A stretch of DNA of 64,000 nucleotides. Origin: Anthonomus grandis grandis. Taxonomy: Eukaryota > Arthropoda > Insecta > Coleoptera > Curculionidae. The notes below the pieces were generated by a model. It saw only the letters and a program-made list of their open reading frames with translations, was not told the DNA's origin and did no database searches. The translations under genes and the position numbers were made by a program. Below, one piece after another: positions 12,101 to 24,100 of this stretch; within the stretch, counting starts at the first letter, position 1; the number at the start of each line of letters is the position of its first letter. The stretch covers positions 5,518,001 to 5,582,000 of the forward strand of contig NC_065558.1 in NCBI RefSeq assembly GCF_022605725.1. The letters are read 5' to 3'.

Positions 12101-15100
12101 TAAGTTAACTGTCTCTGCTTTATATTAACCTTAAATAATATAAAGCAGATACAGTTAAAAGGCCTAGCTGTGAAAAATATGATCTACACGAGGTTCTCGG
12201 TGCAATTATTATCATTTGCTTTTGAGCAATAAAGACCTTAATTGCGAATTTCAAAGAGCCCCAGAAGATTATTCCATTAAATTAATGATTCATTGAAAAC
12301 GGGCAAAATAATAGACTTTAAAACAATTAATGCTAAACGGTATTAGTTTTAGCTTTCTAAACAGATAACAAGAGCTTGCCAGTCTAGAAAACAGCCTCAT
12401 AATATGACCTTTGCAACTTATTGTATTGTATGGTTACTCCTAGGAATTTAGTGATATATCGGTGTATTCTGATTCAGTAATAGAAATACCAGATTTCCTC
12501 AACATAATTAAACCGGTCTTTTCTGGATTAAATTTTGGACTGTTGTTTGTTTGCACACCAATTTGCCGTATCTGCAGCAATTTTTGAGGCATATAATTAA
12601 AGAAGCCCTGAATTGTTTGATGACACTGTGACTGAGTAATGATCAACAATAATAGAACAATCAAGCCGTGTTTTTCAGGTATTCTATAATTGATTGTTTA
12701 TGTGGACTCTTGTGAACTTGTATTAGCATTACTGTGGTTCTAAATGTTACCTTCTGGTTCGGTAGCTTCGCTACTAGGAGCCTCACTGGAGGGTGCCTCG
12801 GTGGTCTGTCCAGGCCTCCTCCTGTTCAAAAGCGGGTTCACCCTCCTCACTTGTACGGTGGCGCTCGCACTTGCTGCCGCCGCCGATTTTGCCGCCTTCG
12901 GTTGAACGTTGAGGCGGTTTTTGTTACGTAGGCGGCCCAGGGGGCTGTTGTCTACGGGTGCGGGGGCTGGAGCTTCTTCCTAAAAAAAAAAACAACAGTT
13001 ATTGGTGGTAAAACTAATAACGTTTTAATATATTAACGAAATTTGGCTGAAAAAAATAATAAAAAAATTAGGTAGGCCCCGACGAGATTCGAACTCGTGA
13101 TCTCCTGTTTACTAGACAGGCGCTTTAACCAACTAAGCCACGGCGCCGTTGACTTATGATCTTAAATACACGGTATCACGATTCGTGGTCACAGTAATAA
13201 GATTGGGTTAATTTGTTCCGTATATGTTGAACCCGATTAACATTAAAATAATTTCATAATACGTAATAGAAGTTTTTGTTTAATAACCAAGAAAATACAT
13301 ATATTTTCTCGTTATATTAAGTATACATTTCTGTCTGAATGATTGGGGATTTCTTGCTGAACCCCTTAGAATTTAATTTTATTTGATACTAACTACAAAA
13401 AAAATTCCTGAAGCGTGGAAAGAAGTTAAAATGTATTTAAGAAAATATGATGTCATTCCTGCTGATGTATTTGAAGCAATTATATGTACATAAGCATACA
13501 CATTCTTATGTGCGTAATAAGATTTCTGATAGACGACATGGTTTTATAAGAAATACTACTGATTCAAATTTATGTAATATTATACAATTTATTGCAGAAT
13601 GCTTTGACAAAAGAATCCAGTGTAGATGTAATTGCTTACACCGATTTTACTAAGCCTATTAATCAGTACAATTCCAATTACAAAAGTTGCAATTGCTACA
13701 TGGATTTGATGATATGTTGCTTTAGTTTATTGGTTCCTATATTATAACATTTTTTTTGCTATGAATTATTCAGTCCACATATATTATATAGTATACCTAC
13801 TGTGTAAAAGAGAACAAATATTTTTTTAATGTTAATATGAGTTTTTGTTACCTAGACTTACGTTGTTACATGCTTTTATTCCATAATGGAATAAGAAGCT
13901 TGACCTATACATGTTATTATATTAATGTACGGATGGAGACCAAATTATAGGGTAAAATTAAATTATAATTAACCAAATTACCTAAATTTTAAATTACGGC
14001 TAACGTTATCATTTGTATTAATGACTTGTTGACAAAAAAACTTAAATAAATGCTATAAGATTTGAGATTCTTTTTACCTAACCTAATTCATTAATCAGTC
14101 TATTGAGGAGCTGTTGAAAATTAGAAGGTGAAAGTACCTTTTCTATTTTTACATTGTATCGCATTTTTCAACTTCGATAATACAGCAAATTTTATAATCT
14201 TATTAAATATACAAGCGTAACTATTATTTGTAATAAAAACCCTAGCGCTTTGTTTGAAGATGCGTATTTCAAATTCAAACTTATAGTTCCATTCTACTTA
14301 AGAATAGGACGTTATTAATAAAGAATAAGCTATACAATGCTATATAACAATACAATTAAAAAATTGTATCAAAATATTATTCTCAAATAAAGCTTTTATC
14401 CTATTGTAATAATATTTGCAAACGTGTTTTGCCGAGTATTGCTATACTAAGATAAAGATTATTAATATTTAAATAAAATGTAATTTTTACATTGGATTAA
14501 CACCAATACGTTTTCTGGAATAAAATTAGTTGTCATTGCGGATATATGAATCTTCAGTCAAGATTATTAGTCTTAGTTATAGTGGAGTTTTTTTTCCGTG
14601 TAGTATAATATACAATAATCCATATTCCGAAAATGGCAATAATGGCTATGTGCTAGGCAATGTGCACTTTTAACTTATTTGCCTAAATTAATTACCACTA
14701 AAACTAATGTGAGTGCACACGATAGTATCTTCGTAAATAATATAGTTTGAGCCCCTCTATATGACAAAAACTTATAACTCAATGAAATCCCCAACCAGTT
14801 ACTCACCTTTTCACTAGCAGCTTCATCGTGAGTCTCCTCTTCATCTCCAGTAACGTGATGATCCTCTTCTTCCTTGTTAGCTTCGGTGGTGGTAGTGGTG
14901 CTGGCACCCCTTCTACCCGCCAAATTGATCCTTGGTCCTGGCCTAAAAGAAGATCATTAAAACAAGCACAAATAAACTATAAACACCTTGTTATTACCTT
15001 AGTGGTTTGATATTGGCAGTAGCTCCGGCAATTCTTCTTGCAGGACGGGCAGTAGTCGAGCTGACTGGCTCAGAAGAGCTTGATTCCGAATCAGAACCTT

Positions 15101-18100
15101 CTAATAAAATATTTAGGGATAATGGTTTTATGTCAACATGAATAAGAAGTTATTACCTTCAGTTGCTGGTGCGGCAGTAGTGCTTCTACCTCTTCCTCTC
15201 AAATTGTTAAAGGAAGGCCTGGGCCTGGTAAGGGACGGTCTTCCGCTAGATGGAGCCGCGCTGCTTGACTCCTCTTTGTGAGCTTCTTCGGGAGCAGCAG
15301 TTGTTTTCGACCCTCTTGTTCTGGAACCACCACCAAATCTGGACCTTGTGGGCTAAAAAAATCTCTCGTAAACACCCCAATACTCCCAACCAGTTACGAA
15401 CTCACTTTCGCTTGACTCGCAGGTTTACTGTCCTCTTTCTTGGCTTCCTCCTCGGCAGCAGGGGCGGGCGTGGGCTTGGCCCTTCTACCACCAAAACTCG
15501 GCCTGCCAAACTTCTTCGGTTTACCCTCCGCAGGTGCTGCTGGAGCTTCTGTGGTGGTTGTAGTGGAGACTTTTCTACTGCCGATCGGAGTGCGTCTACC
15601 ACCAAATCTACTTGCTTTAGTGGGAGCTTCGGTGGTAGTGGTTGTTGTGGTTGTCGTGGGTGCTGGAGTGGTCGTAGTGGTGGTGGTGGTGGTAGTAGTA
15701 GTTGTGGTGGTTGTAGTTGAAGTAGTAGTGATCTCTTCGGTGGACGATGAGTCTGTGGTAATGGTTTCGCTTTTATCTTCTTCGTCGGTTTCTTCTCCGA
15801 AGAGTTTCTGGGTGCCTTGGGAGATGGCGTAAAGATCTAATGCCACCTGGAGTAAAGAAATATGGCAATGTGAAAAAATCGTTCATAAATATAAAAAATA
15901 ACAGTTTTAGTAATAAATCTTGCGACTTTTGAATTGTCGAGTGATATTGACGCTTTGTTGTGCACGTCTTAAATTTCTGTCCCGGTTGGATACTTTTCAT
16001 TGTATTTGACTTAAAACTCTATTTCTATTTAGGTCTGAGGATGCTCACTATACATACATAACTAAAACTTTTGTATTTTTATAAGAGTTTTTTTAATTGA
16101 ATTCCTTTTTACTACCTTGTTCATCCCTGACGTGGGAGCTGTGATGGTGGTGGCGGCTTCTTCAGCTTCCTCATCGGGCTTGGACGTTTCTTCAGCATCT
16201 TCGGCAACGGGAGCAGGTTCTTTCGGTGTTTCCGGTTTATCAGCAGGTTCTTCCTACATTATTTCATTTTTTTTTAACAATTCTTGACTATATTGCAAAT
16301 GTTTAGTTTGAAGTAGTGACTCTAATTAATGTGTTGAGAGAATATGATAGGGTAAGTGTGTTAAGAACTCAACATAGAAAATCTATCAATTGACTTCCTA
16401 TACTGATCTGAGTGTTTTTATAAAGTATAATAGGTCAGCAAATAAGGAGAGCAAAACACTATAGGCTCAAAATTGGAAGAAATGGGATTTCGTTCCTTTT
16501 CCCTAAAGACCAAAGGGGGAACACTTCTTTTGGCTATAATAGTAGGTTGTACACTGAGAAAAATCCTAACAAAGTGTTCTTTCTTAGACTTTTTTTGGCT
16601 ACGTTAGGAAGATTGAAATAACTCGTCCATTATCTCAAAGAGACCTACGTAACTGGAGAAAAAATAAAAGTCTCAGACTCAAAACATCTTTTTACATGTC
16701 GCGAAGGTTACATGTTTCACTAATAAAGCATCATCAGACCTACAATAAACAGAAAAACACACGTAATTAAAATAAAACCCTATCCTACCCCACCCTAATT
16801 TGTTTTAGTGTGACTGAGACTTGGAGTTTTTAATTTTTTTCTCTACGTTAAGAAGAATTTTTAAAGAATTTTTACTATACTAGAAATTTTTGTTTTACTA
16901 AATAATTATTTTTTAACCTATTAAGTTAAATTCTCTGGTATACATAAGTTCTTTCCTATGACTGAAAAATATTTTATAAAGCTTTTACTATAAGAATAGT
17001 AAAGATTTTTTCTAAGTTAGAGAAGTCTTGGCCTAAATAATGTTTACATTATTATCTATAGTGTATAGTGTTTGTACAATGGTTGTAGTTTCACCAATAA
17101 TGTGTCCCTAATTTAAAAAAAGGTGCTGTAGTTCTAATTGTAGTAAAAGAAGTGGTGCATAAGTAATTTATTTATATTATTTTATTACCAGTTTGGACGG
17201 TATTTATTTTTTATGCTAAAAGTTAGTAGGTCACCTGTATATGCCATGGAAGGACATTTTAAAAACCAATTAGCAACTTGGTGCCTAGAAGAGTATATTG
17301 ACGAAAATTTTGAATATATGCACCCACCTTCATATATTATTAGTATTTTATTTTGTTTAAATTCAAATAGCAAAAATTCAAGAGGATACGAATAACAAAA
17401 AGACATAAAAAGGGAAGTGATTTTTGCATTTGATTTGAAAATTCTAGTGATTTAATAAGCATTATACTCCAAGAAACATCAAGTTATATTATTACTTAAG
17501 CATCTAATTTCCAATATCTTTAAGATAAAATTTTTAATATTCTATGACATTTTTAAGATATATCAGCACAATCATTTTGCTACCATATCTTTTTAATGCA
17601 GTTACCATTAAAAAAGCAAGAAAAGGAAAACCATGGAGACCTAGCATAGCAGAGGTTCAAAAAAGCCTTTTCTTTCGTTGGTTTTATATATTTTGTTTTT
17701 ATAGAATTTATTAAGATAGAGGCCATTTTAGCCAGAAGAAGGGAGATGCTGGAAAGCTATAAGCTTTTATTTTTTACAACTTTTTGGAATCATTCAAGTT
17801 TTACTATTTTTTTTTCAAATGTACCGTGAACTGTTTGAAATATGTCTATAAAGTGTAGCCTTAGTAAGACATTATTTAATAACCCTGATCGTAATTTTTA
17901 TTGCAAGCAACTAGAAATATTGCATTTAACACAAACTGCATAACTACTCAATATAATATTACATCCAGTATATTTAAAGGTAAAATTGCCCGCACAAAAA
18001 AATAGTAAGCAGTAGCATTAACGCTAGAATAATAAAACTAAGAAATATAACCACTATAGAAAAATTAACTTGCAGTCAAAAAATTTTTATATGTACTTTG

Positions 18101-21100
18101 TAGTAGAAGAATTAGGATTTGCCTAAACGAAAACTCGAGTATACTAGTTTGAACAATTAATAACCTAACAGAGCTAGTTTGGCTTTTTAAAGAATAAAAT
18201 TACTTTTCAGTACAACTAAATTACTTTAACGTATCTACTAATTACCTCTGCTATTTTTGTAAAGCTAGGTATTCTTCTAGTTTAGTCAAGATACTTCATA
18301 AAAAACTACTTACTTTACAGTTGATTGACTATTTGAGAATTGTTGATTCAATTTTGCCCGGACTCTTGAAGGATTATTATCTATCATAATTTGATTATGT
18401 TCTGAATAATGGCTTAATTTTTCAAATTTTTCCAGGTTGTTAATTAACCCTTCTTTAATTTAGTCTAAGCAGTTGAAGGTCTCTCTCATTTTTATTATGT
18501 ACTGGAAAGTCACTTTACTTTTCCAGGTATTTAAATTTAGATTTATTGGGTTATTAAAGGTGAAGATATTCCATTTTCTTTCCCATGTATACTGCGATGC
18601 AGAATGTTTCAAAACCAAAAAGTCAGACAGTTGAAGGCATTTTTATTTATTAATTTTTCCAGTTAGTTGAAGGTCTTTCTGGTCTGTATATTATATATTT
18701 GAGGCGGCCATTTTTTCCATGCAGTCGAATCATTTCTTATTTTTGTTTAGATACCTGAATGTTTATCTCTCATCATGTTTATTAAGTATTGAAAAATTTT
18801 AAACTTTTCTTTAATTTTTTCCAGCAAATGTAGGTTTCTCTCAATTTTATTCTGTACTAAAAAAACGCTTAATATTTCCAATTCTTCGAGGTAGAAAACT
18901 CCTTCCTTAATTTTGTCCAAACAGTTAAAGGTGTTTCTAGCCTTTTTTTTATCAATTTGAAGCCATTTTCCAATTTTTTCAGGTCCAAGTAGTTGTTTAG
19001 GTAAATTATCCAGTTTTTTAACTTACAGAGGCAGTACAAACCGGATAAATGAACATTTTCCCAGAAAATGGATTGGAACAAATGGACCTGTTCAATGGCC
19101 ACCGTGATCACCAGATCTGTCGGTTTTGAATTTTTTTTTGGGAGGGTATTTAAAGAATTCAGTTTATTCCAGACAATATGTCATCATGCAACAATTAAAA
19201 ATTGATACGAAAAATACTTTTGCAGAATTACAAAGACAATCATTTATTTTGGAAAATGCTACTAAAAAAAATTATAAACTTTGTAACACTTGTAGCAGAC
19301 AATATGACCGTCTGCATTTTGAACAGTACTTATCATTTTTTTTAAAATTAAGTAGCTATAACATTTTTAAGCTTTTTTTCTATAATATATTTACATAGTT
19401 TTTTGTTATAATTTTAATACATATACTACATTTAATACATTCTAATTTACTAAACCAGTGTTAGCTATTTGGCTTTTGTAATATATTAAAGATTTTCCAA
19501 AATACAATATCTATGTAATAGCAAAACGTTAATAATTTTGTTTTTTTTTTTGCGCCACCATGGTTGCCGATGCTATCTGCTATTGTCTATGTATATCATT
19601 AAACAAAATCATTTTGTCGCGTTATTTATAGAAATAAATATATACTATGCTATATTTTTGAAAAGCTCTTGGCTCTTTGGCAAGCAGAAACACATTTTAA
19701 AAAAATATATAGGGTGTCCCAAAAAAAATAGCTATGCCAATATCTTAAAAACTGTGACCTGTAATGAAAATTTGAGTACTCCATTGGATTCTACGCAAAA
19801 ATCTACAAAAGTCAGTTTTTAGTTTTTTAACATACCTGACAATAACACAGCAACAACAGTGTAGCTCAAAAACAAATATAGCTATGGCTAATTTGATTAG
19901 TTTCATTAAAAAATTGCACGGTGTTTCGAAAACTGCAGCTCTCTATCTCTTTTCATAAGCGAGAAATCCCATAAAACATACGAAAATGGGACATCCTGTA
20001 GATGTACTGGAAAATCACAACAGTAGCTACGTTTACAACGGGGGTACCAAATATTTAATACTCGGATCAAATGACGTCACGAGGACTATTTTTTCGGTGT
20101 AAACGGCAGCGCACTAAAATTTGATACGCGAATTTGATGCTTCCCAAATAGGGTAGATTAAATGTAGTTTTCTTCGGTGTGAACACCTAGGACCTATTTT
20201 GAAGTACCAAAATGACAAGGTTTTTGTACACAAAAATAAATAAGAAAATACAAAGGACAAGCTTAAGCCTTGGAAAAGAAATTATTAGTTTATTTTTATT
20301 ATCTTTAAACAATAACACTTTGAAGATTTAGAGGTTATAATTCTTCGTCTAAACTCACTTCAAGTGACATTTTGATCCTAGAGATAATCCTGGACTAATT
20401 TAACCCTCAAAATCAATCTTTGTAAATAGGGCTGTATATTAAATATAAAGAGTCTATCCATGGACCTAATAGATCCGCGCGTTGTAAACGTAGATAATGT
20501 GTATCCAAGTAGTTGTACCCTTCGTTAATTTTGACCAGGCAGTACAATACATTTAAAGCCATTTTCCATTTTTTCCAGATAGTTCAGAGACTTTAATTTT
20601 TTTAACACAAGTATTCAATCAAAGCTACTACTACAGTTGAAATATATTAGTAAAGTGAACCTTACTGTCTCAATAAACATCTCTCTTAGTGCCTATTTTA
20701 CTAGATTTTTAGCTGACATAGCCAAAATACTTGCCAAGAAGAGGAACATTTTTTTCTCAGTGTACAACATGCCATTTGTAGAACATTTCAACAACCCTTA
20801 GGAAGCCCACAAGCCCACTATAAGTTAATGCCTTTGTGATACGGTGCAATTGGGACACAAGTGACATTATTTCCATATAGTTTTCTTCTATTAAAAAAAT
20901 CATTGAATAGTTAGTTAGTGGGTGCACAAATATCAGCGCTAATGCGGGGTGTGAGACCACAAAAAAAAATCGTATTCTCTCAAAAAGAAATTTACTGGGA
21001 GATCGTAGAACTCGTTCGGGGTGGCTCCCAAAAAACGTACCGGTCCGGCGGGTAATTGGGCGGGGAAACTGGGAGACTGGGGGGCGGCCGAGTGGGTGTT

Positions 21101-24100
21101 GAAACTCTCGCTGTCCACCAGCTCCAAGGAGGGGCGGCGCACGTTGGCCCTGGTACGACCTCTCGAACCCTGAAAGGGACAAGATGATGTTGTGGATGCC
21201 ACGAGAGTGAGTGAATGAGGAAGAAAAGGCAAGAGAGAGAGAGAGAGAGTGAAAGAGTTAAAGCTGAAGCCACCCGAAAGCGAAATTTCCAACCACCATC
21301 AAGTTTACCAACCTGAGTTTCGTCGGAAACGTTGTCTTCTTCAGGAGCCTCGGTTGGTCGTCTGCCTCTGGTTTTGGCTGTAGTCGATTTGGGTTCTTCG
21401 GGGAGTGCTGGGGTGGTGTTTAGGTTTCGACCTCTGGGGGGGAACCTGAAATGGTCAGAGACTCTGTTCTTTGTCAAAAACATGATGATGCTACATTTAG
21501 CGATGAGTTAGTGACAAAATAAAATGATTATAGTTAGTAGGTGCGGACCTAGTGTTACCAGGAAGGCGTTCCTCTTGCACGGAGTCTTCTTCGCCCAACT
21601 GTCTGCTTCTGGATTTGGTTCTAGATGGTAGGACCTCGTTGGCCTCCGGGGTTGCTTTTTCTCGGTTCTTATCGTTTCTAGATATGGAGTTTTTGGAGGC
21701 TTCATCCTTTGTCTGCAATAAAAACGTTATAAGTGACGAAAAATTAGGCTAATATCAAGCATTGCTTATTTGATTAGGCATTATAAAAAAAACGATACGT
21801 GATGCATCGTAACCGATAATGTGGTATTCACTAAAATAAAGATACAGTTTTCGAGGAGAGATAGACGACTAATGAATCTAGAAAAAATGGAGTTTAGTAG
21901 CTTTTTATTTCTGTTTGTCCAATAGCTTTTCACTTTTTTTTAATCTTGAATTTTACCTAACGTCCACTTTTTGACCTTCTACGACCTCTCACTTCTCAAA
22001 AACACTCTTGATAATTAGGAAATTATACTTTTCTAAAGTATTTAGGAACTTTACAGATAGGAGAGACATTTAATAGCGATCGTCAAAGATTAATGGGACC
22101 CAGATTGGTTTATATGCCCAAAAGGGGGTAAAAAGTCCACTTTTTCACTTTCTACCGGATCTCACCTCTCAAGAACACTCTGGGTTATTATGAAATTAGA
22201 GATTGGTTTATATGCCCAAAACGGGGTAAAAAGTCGGAAAAGTCCACTTTTTCACTTTCTACCGCATCTCACCTCTCAAGAACACTCTGGATTATTATGA
22301 AATTATTCTTTTCTAATGTAATCATGAACTTTACAGACGGGAGAGATAATTTCATTTCGATCGTCCAAGATTTATGGGACTCATATCGGTTTTTATGCCT
22401 AAAAGGGGGTAAAAAGTCCACTTATTCACTTTCTACCGCATCTCACCTCTCAAGAACACTCTGAATTATTATGAAATTGTACTTTTCTAATGTAATCATG
22501 AACTTTACAGACGGGAGAGATAATTTCATTACGATCGTCCAAGATTCATGGGACTCAGATCGGTTTTTATGCCCAAAAGGGGGTAAAAAGTCCACTTTTT
22601 CACTTTCTACCGGATCTCACCTCTCAAGAACACTCTGGATTATTATGAAATTATACTTTTCTAATGTAATCATGAACTTTCCAGACGGGAGAGATAATTT
22701 CATTGCGATCGTCCAAGATTCATGGGACTTATATCGGTTTTTATGCCTAGAAGGGGGTAAAAAGTCCACTTATTCACTTTCTACCGGATCTCACCTCTCA
22801 AGAACACTCTGGATTATTATGAAATTATACTTTTCTAATGTAATCATGAACTTTACAGACGAGAGAGATAATTTCATTGCGATCGTTCAAGATTCATGGG
22901 ACTCAGATCGGTTTATACGCTGTCCATAATTAATCCATGGTTATCTCGACCTGGTTTGGACCAAAGCTGGACATCCTTTGGAGGATATGTGTGTTTGGTT
23001 AGTCAGAGTTCCTTGACCAATTATCTTGGATAGTTGACGGGAACCCAATTTCGGTCCCATCCATTTGAAACCACTTGTGTAGGTAAATATTCAGTGGGAC
23101 ATTTTCCAATAGTCCTTGTAGTTCGTCCATAAGAACTGCTGGTATTCAACCTTGTAAGAAGCACAACAGGGTCAATCAGCAAGTCATCGATTAGGGTAGC
23201 CCAAGCGTTAACAAAAAATTTATGTTGAAAATTATATGGACGTACAGCTTTTTGATTTTCTGATTCCCAGATTTGTGAATGTCACTTCATCTGTCCAAAG
23301 GACTGTTTTATAGAAATGAATATTAAGACGCGACCGTTTTAATATCCAGGTAGTACTTGACGATAATCAAACGGATGTAAGTCTTCACACTTTAAAATTC
23401 GCCAAACAATCATTCACGGTATTCCAACTTGTCTACAGATTCGACGTACCCTGATAGTTGCATCTCTTATAACAGTATCTAGTAGCAGTTTATCCAAGTC
23501 TGCTGGCAAGTTCACTCCCCGATCGAAAAGATAATCATGCAAACCGCAATCCAGAAATGGCCTGTGTACTATAAAGTGTTTTGAAATGAGAAATGCGTCT
23601 ATTTGCAAATCGATTTTTGATATTCGATAACTGCTTGATGAGTACTGCCGTTACAGTAGCTATACACTAGATATAAGTCTTGAGAAGAAAATCGGTAGGA
23701 CATTTTGATAAAGAAAGTGTCTCTCACTAAGAAGCTGGGATGCACTTAAACTTGCTCGCTTGTCAATAATTCTTAGTTGCTGATTTTACATTAATTGCTG
23801 CTTAGTTGATGTAACTTTGAAACTAATAAAATGGATATATAAGTTTTGCGTTTTTTACCTTGAAAAGAAGTATACTTTACGCTCTCAATTTTGTACTATT
23901 TAGAAATTTGTAATAAAAATGTCTTGTGCCTCGCACTCCCACGCATTTTCTCAAATTGCTACTTAAATGGTTACTTACTTTTGGCTCATCCTCATCATCG
24001 TAGTAGTAATACACGTATTCATATTCATACTCTTGTCCATTGGGTCCTTTTTTAATCTGAATTCTGGATCTTTGTTTCTCGCTGGCCGAACCCACTACAT

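Noticed and set aside
15440..15832. 130-codon plus-strand frame with long Val tracts, antisense to gene A exon 7
   Set aside because: The Val runs are the reverse complement of the Thr codon runs in the supported exon; no splice sites or signal on the plus strand.
17185..17406. Two overlapping frames on opposite strands in a gene A intron
   Set aside because: Neither has a recognisable domain or splice context; low-complexity AT-rich sequence gives such frames by chance.
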